Source of the DNA: Methylorubrum salsuginis
GTDB taxonomy: Bacteria; Pseudomonadota; Alphaproteobacteria; Rhizobiales; Beijerinckiaceae
Assembly (NCBI RefSeq): GCF_900114375.1
Contig: NZ_FOSV01000031.1
Location: 1-48,964 of the forward strand
Length of the DNA: 48,964 nucleotides
Direction: 5' to 3'
A program made the translations under genes and the position numbers. Below, in pieces: positions 1 through 8,768 of this stretch. The notes under the pieces were generated by a model. It did not search any database. It was not told where the DNA came from and saw only the letters and a program-made list of their open reading frames with translations. The first letter of the stretch is position 1. Each line of letters opens with the position of its first letter.

Positions 1-1
1 T

Positions 2-682
2 TTCCTCGCAGCCATCGCCGAGCACGAGTTGGCCGAGCGCGACAGACGGCGCATCGAGCGTCATCTCGCCGAGGCACGCCTGCCGCCGGGCAAGACGCTC
101 GACGGCTTCGACTTCGCCGCCGTGCCGATGCTCTCGAAGGCCCAGGTCATGGCGGTCGCCGCCGGCGACGCGTGGCTCGCGCAGGGGGCCAATCTGCTCC
201 TGTTCGGCCCACCCGGCGGCGGAAAGAGCCACCGCGCCGCCGCGATCGGGCTCGCTCTCGTCGAGGCCGGCTTCAAGGTGCTGTTCACCCGCACCACCGA
301 CCTCGTCCAGAAGCTGCAGGTCGCCCGGCGCGAGCTCGGCCTGGAGGCGGCTATCACCCGGCTCGACCGCTTCGATCTGCTGATCCTCGACGACCTCGCC
401 TACGTCACCAAGGATCAGGCCGAGACGAGCGTTTTGTTCGAGCTGATCAGCGCCCGCTACGAGCGCCGTTCCCTGATGATCACCGCCAACCAGCCCTTCG
501 GCGAATGGGGCCGGATCTTCCCCGATCCGGCGATGACGCTCGCCGCCGTCGACCGGCTGGTGCACCACGCCACCATCTTCGAGATGAACGTCGAGAGCTA
601 TCGGCGCCGCACCGCCCTCGACCGGAAGCGCGGTCCCGGCCGACCGCCGACCCGCGCGACAATCAAAACCGCTGACGCGTGA
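2..682 (+). CDS. istB: IstB-like ATP-binding helper of an IS21-family insertion sequence (5' end off window)
   Basis: This is an AAA+ ATPase helper for IS21-type transposition, which acts with the IstA transposase on the element's ends. The reading frame is open to the left edge, so the true start lies outside the window; the TTG at 29 is only an internal codon. A Walker A motif (GPPGGGKS) and a Walker B motif (LLILDDLAYV) are visible, followed by the family-typical SARYERRSLMITANQPF stretch and the F/WGRIFPDP region. The C-terminus is a basic tail rich in R, P and G. IstA is not in the window and would be expected just upstream. About 227 residues are visible against a usual length near 250-260. 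The family call is secure; whether the element is intact cannot be seen. Confidence 0.93.
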   Translation, partial: FLAAIAEHELAERDRRRIERHLAEARLPPGKTLDGFDFAAVPMLSKAQVMAVAAGDAWLAQGANLLLFGPPGGGKSHRAAAIGLALVEAGFKVLFTRTTDLVQKLQVARRELGLEAAITRLDRFDLLILDDLAYVTKDQAETSVLFELISARYERRSLMITANQPFGEWGRIFPDPAMTLAAVDRLVHHATIFEMNVESYRRRTALDRKRGPGRPPTRATIKTADA

Positions 683-764
683 CGCGCCGCGACACAAACC
701 TCGCTCAAAACTGTCTTGCGCGGGTCGATCGACCCGCTCATCATCAACCCGCCGCGACACCGGT

Positions 765-806
765 CTCTCATCCTGATTGTCGCTCGGCTCTCATCCAGAT
801 CGTCGC
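765..806. repeat. Tandem terminal repeats of the IS21-type element (right end)
   Basis: Two 19-bp direct repeats (765-783 and 788-806) match at 17 of 19 positions, both beginning CTCTCATCC and ending GTCGC. They lie about 80-120 bp after the istB stop. IS21-family ends are known to carry several short repeats that bind the transposase. The sequence soon after reads CTACA at 808-812, which would fit the usual CA-3' terminus of the family, so the element probably ends at about 812. The exact boundary is inferred. Confidence 0.6.
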
Positions 807-812
807 GCTACA

Positions 813-1374
813 CACCACACCGCGGGATCAAACATCTAGAGCGCTCGATTGAGTGGGGCCTGTTCTCCAAGCGGACTTCATGAGGGCGCGCAGCGATCCC
901 GCTGCAGATCAGACTCCGTATACATGGCCGCAGCCGACCAGTTCGCCCAAACCGATCGCCATCCTTGACCCGCAGGAGCCATCCATACACGGATCGAGGC
1001 CGGAACCGGGGGCATCCGCATCATCAGCGGCAAGGCGAGCCTGGAGACCGCTATCACAGGAGCGGGCAACTCAGCCGCCCCCGGTGTTCGCAGTTCTGTA
1101 CGGAAGTGGCGCACCATTCGGAACAAAACGGCGAACGCCTATGTCGTCGAGATCGAACGAGAGTCTTTCGTACGCTAGGATTCCGTGGCGCGACAGATGC
1201 GCGTCATATCATTCGGAAAGGCCGGCATCGGCAGCGCTACGACTGGGCTCGCTCGTCTCCTACGATTGCGCTTTACCGTAACCACGCATGGCTGCGCGAG
1301 AAGAATCTCGATGCCGCGCAAGATATAGATTAATATTTCCGTTTGTATCTATGATTTTATGCTATCAAGACTTC
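813..1374. other. Intergenic remnant region, no supported gene
   Basis: No reading frame here has convincing protein character. One frame reads from ATG 924 to a TGA at 966 and then stays open to a TAG after about 1184; the stretch after the TGA looks mildly protein-like (IRIISGKASLETAITG). This could be a decayed gene left beside the IS element or chance. The last 60 bases become AT-rich just before the regulator gene that ends at 1375. Confidence 0.4.
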
Positions 1375-2091
1375 CTACAGGGTGGCCATAAGATTAGAGG
1401 CCTTGAAGGCAAGTTCGGTCCTGTTTCTCACTTTCAGCTTCTTCATGATATTGCGAATATGCACCTTGACGGTGCTCTCGCACATGCCGAGCTCATAGGC
1501 TATGATCTTGTTGGGTGTGCCCTTTCGGATCGCCGCGATGATGGCCGATTGACGCGGCGTGAAAGCGGCGTCACTCCCTAGGGAGACTGATGGGTTGGTA
1601 TAGGCTCGCTGCGCAGCGATCATGCAGTCTGGCGGCACGTAAATTCCTCCCGACCGGATCAGGTTGATGACTCCGTGGAGGATGCCGAGGCTCGAACTCG
1701 TCGACAGAACACCCCTGACACCAAGTTCGAGCGTACTGATCACCGTATTGAAGTTTGCTGCGTCGAAGATGACCAGAACGGGATAGTTGCCACATTCCGC
1801 CTGCAGCGCCGAGAGATCGTCGGCAATATCCGAGTAATTCGCACCACACAGGATGATGAGGTCGCACACAAGTGTGGAGACCAGATCCGCACACCCGTCG
1901 ACGGACGACAGGGGTCTAACATCGTAGGTCCAGGCGAGCATCGATTGAGCGAGACACTCCCGCACGATCGTACGCCTGTCGATCAGGATGACCGTACCTT
2001 GCCGCCGGTCGGGAACGAACCGTAGAGCAGCGCCATCGGACCGATCGGATGAACCGAGGTCCAGCATATCAGGCAGAGACATCGCACACAT
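1375..2091 (-). CDS. LuxR-type transcriptional regulator with degenerate receiver domain
   Basis: A 238-residue DNA-binding regulator. The C-terminal 60 residues are a GerE/LuxR helix-turn-helix (FTPRQSAIIAAIRKG, then NKIIAYELGMCESTVKVHI). The N-terminal half keeps the receiver fold pattern (VILIDRRTIVRECL... DLIILCG... PVLVIFDA... GVRGVLST) but the acidic pair is reduced to one Asp, the phosphoacceptor position is Cys (about residue 82) and the conserved Lys is replaced. Phosphorylation is therefore unlikely. The ATG at 2091 has GGAG only two bases upstream; the in-frame ATG at 2082 has the same GGAG 11 bases away, so the start may be nine bases later. Base composition is clearly less GC-rich than its neighbours. 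It sits upstream of the EPS operon and could control it, but that is inference from position. Confidence 0.88.
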   Translation of the reverse strand: MCAMSLPDMLDLGSSDRSDGAALRFVPDRRQGTVILIDRRTIVRECLAQSMLAWTYDVRPLSSVDGCADLVSTLVCDLIILCGANYSDIADDLSALQAECGNYPVLVIFDAANFNTVISTLELGVRGVLSTSSSLGILHGVINLIRSGGIYVPPDCMIAAQRAYTNPSVSLGSDAAFTPRQSAIIAAIRKGTPNKIIAYELGMCESTVKVHIRNIMKKLKVRNRTELAFKASNLMATL

Positions 2092-2602
2092 TTCTCCAGT
2101 CCGCCCCCGCTAATCAGTAGAAACGCTAACAGGTGTGCACAGTTTGGCTTATTTAAAAATAACATTTGTTCATTTTGGGTTATGATGCAGCGAGAGAAAT
2201 GTGCCAAAACTGTTGATCGTGGCCAAAATTGGGGGCGATTAAAATATGTCAGAGCAGCGGCACCGTTTAGTCTGCGCCACCATTCGCAAACGTCTGTATG
2301 TCGGGATATTAAAATTTGAGATTGAATATATTATGGATAATACAATCTTTTCGGGTGTCTGGCGCGAGGCACGACCTCCCCCCGAACGGAGTCCGCTCGT
2401 TCCTGAGGTGGACCTGCGGAACGGGCACAGCGGATCCCGCTGACCGGGGAAGCGTTCTTGGCCCGTGGTCCGCCGGTCCCGCGGACCGTTACCATCACAG
2501 AGATTGGACAGACGGGATTCTCACACCGCTTCATGATGAGCGAATACATGCGCCATGCAAGCATCTGAAATGATCCGAAATTCTGCCGATGCATCACCGG
2601 AT
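2092..2602. other. AT-rich intergenic region between the orphan regulator and the EPS operon end
   Basis: About 510 bases with no supported gene. Positions 2100-2360 are strikingly AT-rich for this genome and should hold the promoter of the minus-strand regulator gene. From about 2360 the composition returns to high GC. A short open frame at 2246-2443 (+) has no recognisable features and is not called. A dyad lies at 2467-2487 and is listed separately. Confidence 0.5.
2467..2487. repeat. Short inverted repeat (7-bp arms, 7-bp spacer)
   Basis: GGTCCGC at 2467-2473 is mirrored by GCGGACC at 2481-2487. There is no T-run on either side, so it does not look like a simple terminator. It could be a protein-binding dyad or part of the 3' region of the minus-strand EPS operon. 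A 7-bp match in GC-rich DNA may also be chance. Confidence 0.35.
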
Positions 2603-3892
2603 CTATAAGAAGTGTTTAATCAATGCAGCCCGCTCGCCGTACACAGTCTCTGCGTCGAACTGTTGTCCGGTTCGGGCCGCGGCATCGGTGAGGCCGGCGA
2701 GGCGTTCCCGGTCCCGATCGAGTTCTACGAGCGAACGAACCAACGTGACGGCATCACCCATGGTGCTGAGGAGGCCGGCCCCTTCCCGCCCGACGAGGCC
2801 CTCGGAATATGGACTTCCATACCCAACCAGTGGCGTGCCGCAGACGAGGGCCTCGACGAGGCAGCGAGGTGACTCGGGCGTGGTGTGGCAGAACAGAAAG
2901 AGATGTGCCTCCCGCATCGCGCGCAGCAGGCGGCCGCGGTCTCCCTCGAAACCGGGAAGCGACACGCACGTTTCGAGGCCTTCGGCCCGGACGCGGGCCC
3001 GCATGGCTTCGAGCAACGGCCCGTCGCCGAGCCAGGTGGCGCTCACGTGGAGGCCGGCCCGTCGGGCACCGGCGACGGCGTCGAGCCAGTCGAACGGTCC
3101 CTTCATCGCGCTGGCCCGGCCGACATAGAGGAGGCGGATCGGCTCACCCCGCAGGATCGCCGCGCGCTTTCCCTGGAGTTCCATCATTGGGATCCGGTCG
3201 GCGCAGGTCGTGTGAGTGTCGTAGACGCAGAAGGGCTTGGTCGCGTGCGGGGCGTAGGTCTGGAAGCAATCCTGTCCCTGGAACAGCCCCAGGGTGCTCC
3301 TGCGGATCAGGTAGCGGTGGTAGCGCTCCATCAAGGGTAGGCTCACCCTCTCCTTGATCCGTCGCCGCAGCCGCTCCACCTTCAGGGTCCGGCGGATCAC
3401 CTCGGATTCGACGCGATCGAACCAGACGGCGTAGTCGCGGCGTCGAGCGATGGCCTCCAGCGCGGCGACGCCGCCCCAATCGCCGATAAGGGCGCCGAGG
3501 GTGAAGCACAGGTAGCGGCTGCGGCCGATCTGGTGGGCGAGCGTCGCGCGCGTCGCCGCGTAGTGCTTCGAGAACGCCTTGATACGGTAGGCATCGGGCA
3601 GGGACACCATCGTGAGCCGGTCGGCACAGCGCAAGTCGCGCACCGGGCGCCAAGTCGTCGAAGAGCCGGTGGGGCCAGCGGGGCCGGGCGGCGTCTCGAT
3701 GCCCGCATAGGTGATCCGCGCAAAATGCTCGCCCCAGCGCTCCAGCCCGTCGCAGGTCTGGTCGTCGAGGCAGATCGCCGAGCCGATCCGCTTCAGGGGC
3801 ACGGCGGTGACCAAGAGGACGCTGTCGGGGACGATGGCCGGGCAAGGGGAGCCGCAGGCCGGATCGTTCGCAGCGGCAAGGGGCGTGATCAT
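2603..3892 (-). CDS. GT-B fold glycosyltransferase (family 4-like) of the EPS operon
   Basis: A 429-residue cytoplasmic or membrane-associated glycosyltransferase that probably adds one sugar to the lipid-linked EPS repeat unit. The C-terminal half carries the GT-B signature: LLYVGRASAMKG (about residues 254-265), a WLGDGPLL segment near 287-294, and the E-x6-E motif TPESPRCLVEAL (Glu 340 and 347) before CGTPLVGYGSPYSEG. The N-terminal half is poorly conserved. The ATG at 3892 overlaps the stop of the upstream Wzc-like gene as ATGA, so the two are translationally coupled. The same frame stays open to 4408, but that stretch is antisense-like and lies inside the upstream gene. Donor and acceptor sugars cannot be told from sequence. 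Confidence 0.9.
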   Translation of the reverse strand: MITPLAAANDPACGSPCPAIVPDSVLLVTAVPLKRIGSAICLDDQTCDGLERWGEHFARITYAGIETPPGPAGPTGSSTTWRPVRDLRCADRLTMVSLPDAYRIKAFSKHYAATRATLAHQIGRSRYLCFTLGALIGDWGGVAALEAIARRRDYAVWFDRVESEVIRRTLKVERLRRRIKERVSLPLMERYHRYLIRRSTLGLFQGQDCFQTYAPHATKPFCVYDTHTTCADRIPMMELQGKRAAILRGEPIRLLYVGRASAMKGPFDWLDAVAGARRAGLHVSATWLGDGPLLEAMRARVRAEGLETCVSLPGFEGDRGRLLRAMREAHLFLFCHTTPESPRCLVEALVCGTPLVGYGSPYSEGLVGREGAGLLSTMGDAVTLVRSLVELDRDRERLAGLTDAAARTGQQFDAETVYGERAALIKHFL

Positions 3893-5589
3893 CGGACCGC
3901 CCCCGCATGCAGGCGGGCAGGGGCGCCCTGCTTCAGGAACGTCGCGGTCGGGGAGCCCGTGCGTCCAAGATCCGCGACGCCGACACGGTTGAACACCGCT
4001 CCCAGCAACCGGTCCCGGAACGCCCCCGCTCCGTCCACGCCGATGCGCAGATGCTCCTCGCTCGGGCTCCCCCATCCCACGACGAGGATGAAGCCGCTGA
4101 GGAAGCGGGACGCAGCGCGGACCTCGGCCGCGGCAGAGAGAGCCGGCAGGTCGCAGACGATGGTGTCGTAGGACGCCGACGCCGCTTGGAGGCAGCGGCT
4201 CATCTCGCCTGACCAGAGCGGTGGATGGCGCCCGTCGGCACAGGCGCTTCCGAGGGGCAGGAAGCCCATTCCGTCCGTCGGATCCGTGAGGACGGCCTCG
4301 ATGAGCACGTCCCTGACCGAGCCCTCGTCGGCCCGGAGGTCGTCGGTCAGGCCGAGCTTCGCCTTGGGGGCGAGAATTCGCGACAGCGACGGATCGGCGC
4401 CGTTGCAATCGACGAGGAGAACCCGCTCGCCGCGCGCCGCCATGAGGTGGGCGAGGTTCGCGGCGACCGTCGAGGTTCCCTCACCCGGAAACGTCCCCGT
4501 CACGCCGATCCAGCGCGCCTCGGACCTCCCAAGCGCGCCGTCGATGGCGACCCGGGCATGGTCGAGGGCCGCAGCGGCGCTGGAATTCAGGTTCCGGGAC
4601 GCCCAGCAATGGCGCGGGATCACGGGAACGGTGCCCTCGGCAGGCGGCTTGGACCGCCAAAGTCGCAGGCGGCGACGCACCTTCAGGTGCGGAAGAAAAC
4701 CGAGGCAGGCGGCACCGCTCGCGGCCACGACCTGCTCGGGCGTCCGCACCTTGCGGTCGAACAACTGGCGAAGGAGTGCGAGCGACACACCCAGGCCCGC
4801 TGCGATCAGCCCGGCGAGCGCGACGAGGAGGAGCCCGCGCGGATTGCTGGTCTCTGTCGGTGGCAGGGCCTGGGCCACGATCCGGGTCTTGGGGCCGACA
4901 TCCCTCAAGCGCTCGCGCAGCCAGATGCTGGCCGATTGGGCGCTCTCGATGCGCGCGGCGGTCTGGTCGTCGATGTAGGCGCGGGCGAAGGCGTTGGCGA
5001 TCCGGGCCGCCTGGACCGGGTCCGGGGCCGTGTAGCGCAGCGTGACGATGTTGCTCATGCCGGCCCGCTCGACCGAGAGGCCGCGCTGAAGCTGCCGCAT
5101 GGCCTCCCGCCTGGGACTGCCGTCGTCGGCGGCCTCAGGGGCCTGTGACGGCGCGAGATCGTGGGGTAGGTACTCGGCGAGGAGCGCCTGCAGCCGCTGC
5201 TTCAGGCTCTGCACCGCCTTGTCGCCCTCGGCTTCCGTCAGCTGAAGGGCATCGACGACGGAGAAGGCGACCTTCTCCGAGCGCATGAGTTGGATCTGAG
5301 TTTCGAGGAAGGTCGGATCAAGCTGTGTCTCGGCGAACAACGCGTCGTCGCGGCTGAAGGTCAGCTTGAGGTTGGTCAGGTGTAGGTGGGTCTGTGCCGT
5401 GAAACTCCCGGCCCGTGTCGCGACGTAGGCCGAGGCCCCCGCCATGCCGAGGAGCACGAGGACCGCGATGGACAGGCGCCGCCGTAGGACCGAGTTGAGC
5501 AGCCAGCGCCAATCGATCGGCTCGGCCGCTTGCGCGGCCGGCAGCGGGGTGCTGGCGAAGTGGATCGACGGCCCCTTGACGTGCAGCAT
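3889..5589 (-). CDS. Wzc/ExoP-like polysaccharide co-polymerase with degenerate kinase domain
   Basis: A 566-residue inner-membrane protein of the Wzz/BY-kinase family, expected to control EPS chain length and contact the export protein. Order: cytoplasmic N-terminus, membrane segment 1 (about 39-57), a periplasmic domain of only about 195 residues with little coiled coil, membrane segment 2 (252-273), then a cytoplasmic P-loop domain. The Walker A region reads TFPGEGTST, so the catalytic Lys is Thr (about residue 372). The Walker A' Asp (LLVDCNGADPS) and the Walker B Asp (TIVCDLPAL) remain, but the usual basic residues after A' are gone. No C-terminal Tyr cluster is present (tail ends ARLHAGAVR). 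It is therefore probably not a tyrosine kinase but a structural co-polymerase. GAGGA lies eight bases before ATG 5589. Confidence 0.92.
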   Translation of the reverse strand: MLHVKGPSIHFASTPLPAAQAAEPIDWRWLLNSVLRRRLSIAVLVLLGMAGASAYVATRAGSFTAQTHLHLTNLKLTFSRDDALFAETQLDPTFLETQIQLMRSEKVAFSVVDALQLTEAEGDKAVQSLKQRLQALLAEYLPHDLAPSQAPEAADDGSPRREAMRQLQRGLSVERAGMSNIVTLRYTAPDPVQAARIANAFARAYIDDQTAARIESAQSASIWLRERLRDVGPKTRIVAQALPPTETSNPRGLLLVALAGLIAAGLGVSLALLRQLFDRKVRTPEQVVAASGAACLGFLPHLKVRRRLRLWRSKPPAEGTVPVIPRHCWASRNLNSSAAAALDHARVAIDGALGRSEARWIGVTGTFPGEGTSTVAANLAHLMAARGERVLLVDCNGADPSLSRILAPKAKLGLTDDLRADEGSVRDVLIEAVLTDPTDGMGFLPLGSACADGRHPPLWSGEMSRCLQAASASYDTIVCDLPALSAAAEVRAASRFLSGFILVVGWGSPSEEHLRIGVDGAGAFRDRLLGAVFNRVGVADLGRTGSPTATFLKQGAPARLHAGAVR

Positions 5590-5768
5590 GGACTTGGTCC
5601 TCGACTCCCGCCGGCCCGGTCTCCGCCAGGGCCCGCTCGCCGGGCGCGGACGGAACCGGAACGATTCTTGGCGTCTCGACCCGTCTTCGATCCTGACGGA
5701 TAGCGCCCTCTTTCCCTGTGGAGCATCGGCACTGTTCGAAAGCCGCTCCCCACCGTACGGGCCGATGC

Positions 5769-7055
5769 TCAGCGCCGGGCGACGGCGCCGTTTTCGGTGC
5801 GCGCGACCTGCCGCGATCCGGCATCCCGATAGCGGAGTTGCACCTTGAGGATGTCGCCCGGCTGCATGACGGTGGTCTCGAACGCCTCGATCTCGCTGGC
5901 GATGCCGGCCTCGACCCGCACGATGGAGAAGGTGAAGACCGGCGCGGCGTCGCCGTCGGCGGTGCGCGCCGTGCCGGTCGCGTAGAGTGCGCTTTCCTGC
6001 AGAACCCGCCGGGCTGTCGCGATTCGCTCCTCGGTCTCGCGGATCTGGGCCTGGACGCCGACCAGCTCGGTCGAGGCCGTGGTGATCCGGTCGTCCCGGG
6101 CGGTGGCGATCATGCGGTTGGCAATGTTGATCTGCTGGCGCGCCCGCAGCACCAATGTGTCGAGTTCCTTCTGCTCCCGCTCAATCTGGGCGACGGTCCG
6201 CTCGATCGGCAGGATGCGCGAGGTGGGCGCGAGCCCGCGGCCGATCAGATCGCGTACGTCGATGAGTTCCCGCTGGACCGAGGCGCGCTGCTTCTCAGCG
6301 GCCTCGCGCTGGCTCTTGAGCGTCTCGATCTCGTCTCGATGCAGCACGGCGGTCTGGGTGAGGGCCGTCGTCTCGTTGCGCAGGCGTTCGCGATAGGCCG
6401 CGAAGATCCCCCGCTCCTCGGCGAGAAAGCCCGCGGCGGCCGGCGACAGGGCCGCGGGCGGAGCCGGAAACTCGGCAGCCTGCGCGATCTCGGCTTTCAG
6501 GCGCAGCTCCTTGGCGAGCAACTCCTGGCGCCGGAGTTCGTGGAGCTGGATCTCCCCCCCGGCACTGAGCGCGTCGCGCTCCGAAGCCCAGCCCGACACC
6601 TCCGGGCGCCGGTAGGCCCCCCCCGCGATGCTCACGGCGGTGAGAACGATCATGCCCGGCCGGTAGGCGTATTCGCCGGATCGCTCGACGCCGCCGATGA
6701 CGTAGAACGGCCGGTACTGCGCCACGCCGACCGCGGTGTCCGGCGGTTCGGTCAACGTCGCCTTGGCCTTGAGGCGGCCCGAGATCTCCCGGGCGAGTTC
6801 CGACGGCTGCAGCCCGGTGACGCGGATGTCGCCGACCACCGGCAGCGAGATCTGCTCATCGGCCCCGACAGTGAATTCGCCGGTCAGCGCCGGCCATTCG
6901 TACACGTGGATCCGCAGCCGATCCTGTGCCCCGAGCCGATAGGCCTGATCCGCCGCGGAGGCCGAGCCCACAACGGCCGGGGCCGTCAGCAACAGGCTCG
7001 CGAGCAGGCTCCGTCGGAACCGGAAACGCCGCGTTGATTTGGCTCTTGCGTCCAC
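5769..7055 (-). CDS. ExoF/Wza-type polysaccharide export protein (PES and SLBB domains)
   Basis: An exported protein of about 428 residues that would form or feed the outer-membrane/periplasmic channel for EPS. The basic start and hydrophobic run (RRSLLASLLLTAPAVVGSASA) form a signal peptide ending near residue 34. The Poly_export domain follows (YRLGAQDRLRIHVYEWP, then SLPVVGDIRVTG), then an SLBB-like segment (FYVIGGVERSGEYAYRPGM), and from about residue 165 to 370 a long charged coiled coil; this layout is that of rhizobial ExoF. There is no lipobox Cys. The frame opens with TTG at 7061, but GAGG lies seven bases before GTG 7055, which is preferred here. It is the first gene of the minus-strand EPS operon; the 179-base gap to the Wzc-like gene holds no ORF of note. 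Confidence 0.9.
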   Translation of the reverse strand: MDARAKSTRRFRFRRSLLASLLLTAPAVVGSASAADQAYRLGAQDRLRIHVYEWPALTGEFTVGADEQISLPVVGDIRVTGLQPSELAREISGRLKAKATLTEPPDTAVGVAQYRPFYVIGGVERSGEYAYRPGMIVLTAVSIAGGAYRRPEVSGWASERDALSAGGEIQLHELRRQELLAKELRLKAEIAQAAEFPAPPAALSPAAAGFLAEERGIFAAYRERLRNETTALTQTAVLHRDEIETLKSQREAAEKQRASVQRELIDVRDLIGRGLAPTSRILPIERTVAQIEREQKELDTLVLRARQQINIANRMIATARDDRITTASTELVGVQAQIRETEERIATARRVLQESALYATGTARTADGDAAPVFTFSIVRVEAGIASEIEAFETTVMQPGDILKVQLRYRDAGSRQVARTENGAVARR

Positions 7056-7688
7056 CGCCAAGCCTCTGCTTCAAGTGATCGGAAGCGATGCAGCATCGGT
7101 AGTATCGCTAGATCAGCCATGGCCCGGCCACAATTCCGAATTCGCGTATCATTTCGGCAATCCATTGTTCACAAGTGGTAGGTTACCTCATCTGAAAGAA
7201 GTAGGTCTTCCGATTCGGCCGTTGGGCTCGTACCCCTATGATCGGATTTGCGGGATGCCGCATGCGATCAGCCCCTTCGAACCGCGCGGTGTCGATGTCC
7301 CACGGTGCGCTTGTGGCCGACCTCAGTGCCCGTCATCGGCGGGCGATTTCGCCGAGCGTCTTTTGGCTCGAAGGGGGAGGCCTCCATAGCCGATTGAAGT
7401 AGACACGGACTGGTTTTTTACATTTCCACACGCGGGCGCCGATGCTTCAATGTTATTCGCAGACTTCGCGCGTTACGATTCGATGCAAAAACCCCAGGCG
7501 CGCGATGTTTTGTAGGAGACACCGTCCGGTGCGAAGATTTCGGCGGCGGAGCCTGCGTTTGCTGCGCAGGATCGGGGCGGGGACATGTGGATGCATCGAA
7601 CGACTCCTGCGGCCGACCATGATCGGCGAGCGGCCCGCGGCGGCATCTCGGCTTTGCGGCCGGGACGCGGGTGCGGAGGCCCGGTCCG
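7056..7688. promoter_or_regulatory. Divergent intergenic region between the EPS export operon and the sensor kinase gene
   Basis: About 630 bases without a supported gene. The left part (7080-7260) is less GC-rich and should hold the promoter of the minus-strand EPS operon; the right part leads to the kinase gene. GGAGG at 7675-7679 is the likely ribosome-binding site for the kinase start at GTG 7689. Open frames at 7418-7846 on the minus strand and 7442-7834 on the plus strand look like chance. Confidence 0.5.
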
Positions 7689-8768
7689 GTGAGCCGGCGC
7701 ACGGTCGCGGTCGAGCCGGCGATCCGGGTCCTCGACGCCATCGACGATCCGGTCGTGCTCCTCGACGTCCGGGGGACCGTCCTGCATCGCAACCGCGCCG
7801 CATGCGCGTGCCTGACTGCCATCGTCCCCGATGATCGCTTGCCCACCTGCCGTCAGGAAGACGCCGAGCGTCTCGCCGTCGAGCTCGCGCTGTGCGAGGC
7901 CACGAGGATTCCCTTCCACAAGAGGCTGGAACTGCAAGAAGGGCCGACACGGCTCCGCTTCCGCGGCCGGGGCACCCGGATCGAGGATGGGCCGGGCGGG
8001 CGCCGGTGCATCCTGCTCCATCTCGTGCCGGAGCAGGACCGCGCGCCGCACATCGACGAGGCGCTCGATGCCGCCGCCCGTCGCGAGCAGGCCGAACGGG
8101 AGCGGGATCAGGTGCTGCTCCGCCTCTACCGCGCCAATCAAGAAGAGCGCCTTCGCCTCGCCCGCGACCTGCACGACCAGACCGGCCAGCACATCGTCGG
8201 GCTCGCCCTCGGCATCAGGGCCTTGGAGAAGCACGTCTCGACCCCGGTCGGCCTCGCCGAGATCGGGCAGCTCCGGGCACGGCTGGACGAGGTCGCGCGG
8301 GAACTCCACCGCATCGCCTTCGCGCTCCGCCCGACGGCACTCGACGATTTCGGCCTTGGCGCCGCCGTCGGCCGGCTGCTGGCCGATTGGGGCGTCGCCC
8401 ACGGCATCGCCACCGATTTCGAGGCGACCGGCATTGCGTTCGACCTCGCCTCGGAGGTCGAGATCACGCTGTTCCGGCTGTGCCAGGAAGCGCTCAACAA
8501 CATCGGCAAGCATGCGGCCTGCGCGACCACCGTATCGATCGCGATCCATTACGAGGGCAGCGTCGTCTCGCTGATCATTGAGGACGACGGGTCAGGCTGC
8601 GTCGAGGAAGACCTGTCGGCCGCCCGGCTACTCGCGCGGGGTAAGCTCGGCATCGTCGGGATGCGGGAGCGGGTCGGTATGGTCGGCGGAACCTTCGCCA
8701 TCGAGTCCTTGCCGGGCGCCGGCACCACCCTCGTCGCGCGCATCGATCAACAAGGGAGACAGCCATGA
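7689..8768 (+). CDS. Cytoplasmic sensor histidine kinase (PAS-like, HisKA_3, HATPase)
   Basis: A 359-residue NarX/DegS-class histidine kinase. A PAS-like segment at the N-terminus (LDAIDDPVVLLDVRGTVLH) is followed by a charged linker of about 120-150, the HisKA_3 dimerisation box with phospho-His 162 (ARDLHDQTGQHIVGLAL), and a HATPase domain with N box (CQEALNNIGKHA), D box (IEDDGSG) and G2 box (GKLGIVGMRERV). No membrane segment is seen, so the signal is probably cytoplasmic or delivered by a partner. The frame is open from GTG 7671, but GGAGG sits nine bases before GTG 7689, which is chosen. Its stop overlaps the next gene's ATG (ATGA at 8765-8768), showing a coupled two-component pair. The signal and targets are unknown. 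Confidence 0.93.
   Translation: MSRRTVAVEPAIRVLDAIDDPVVLLDVRGTVLHRNRAACACLTAIVPDDRLPTCRQEDAERLAVELALCEATRIPFHKRLELQEGPTRLRFRGRGTRIEDGPGGRRCILLHLVPEQDRAPHIDEALDAAARREQAERERDQVLLRLYRANQEERLRLARDLHDQTGQHIVGLALGIRALEKHVSTPVGLAEIGQLRARLDEVARELHRIAFALRPTALDDFGLGAAVGRLLADWGVAHGIATDFEATGIAFDLASEVEITLFRLCQEALNNIGKHAACATTVSIAIHYEGSVVSLIIEDDGSGCVEEDLSAARLLARGKLGIVGMRERVGMVGGTFAIESLPGAGTTLVARIDQQGRQP

Noticed and set aside
3893..4408. N-terminal extension of the glycosyltransferase frame
   Set aside because: It lies inside the Wzc-like gene in another frame; the ATGA overlap at 3889-3892 gives a proper start.
5718..7037. Long plus-strand frame opposite the ExoF-like gene, and similar frames at 18167-19357 and 39041-40549
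   Set aside because: Each lies exactly opposite a recognised gene and has the same biased composition.
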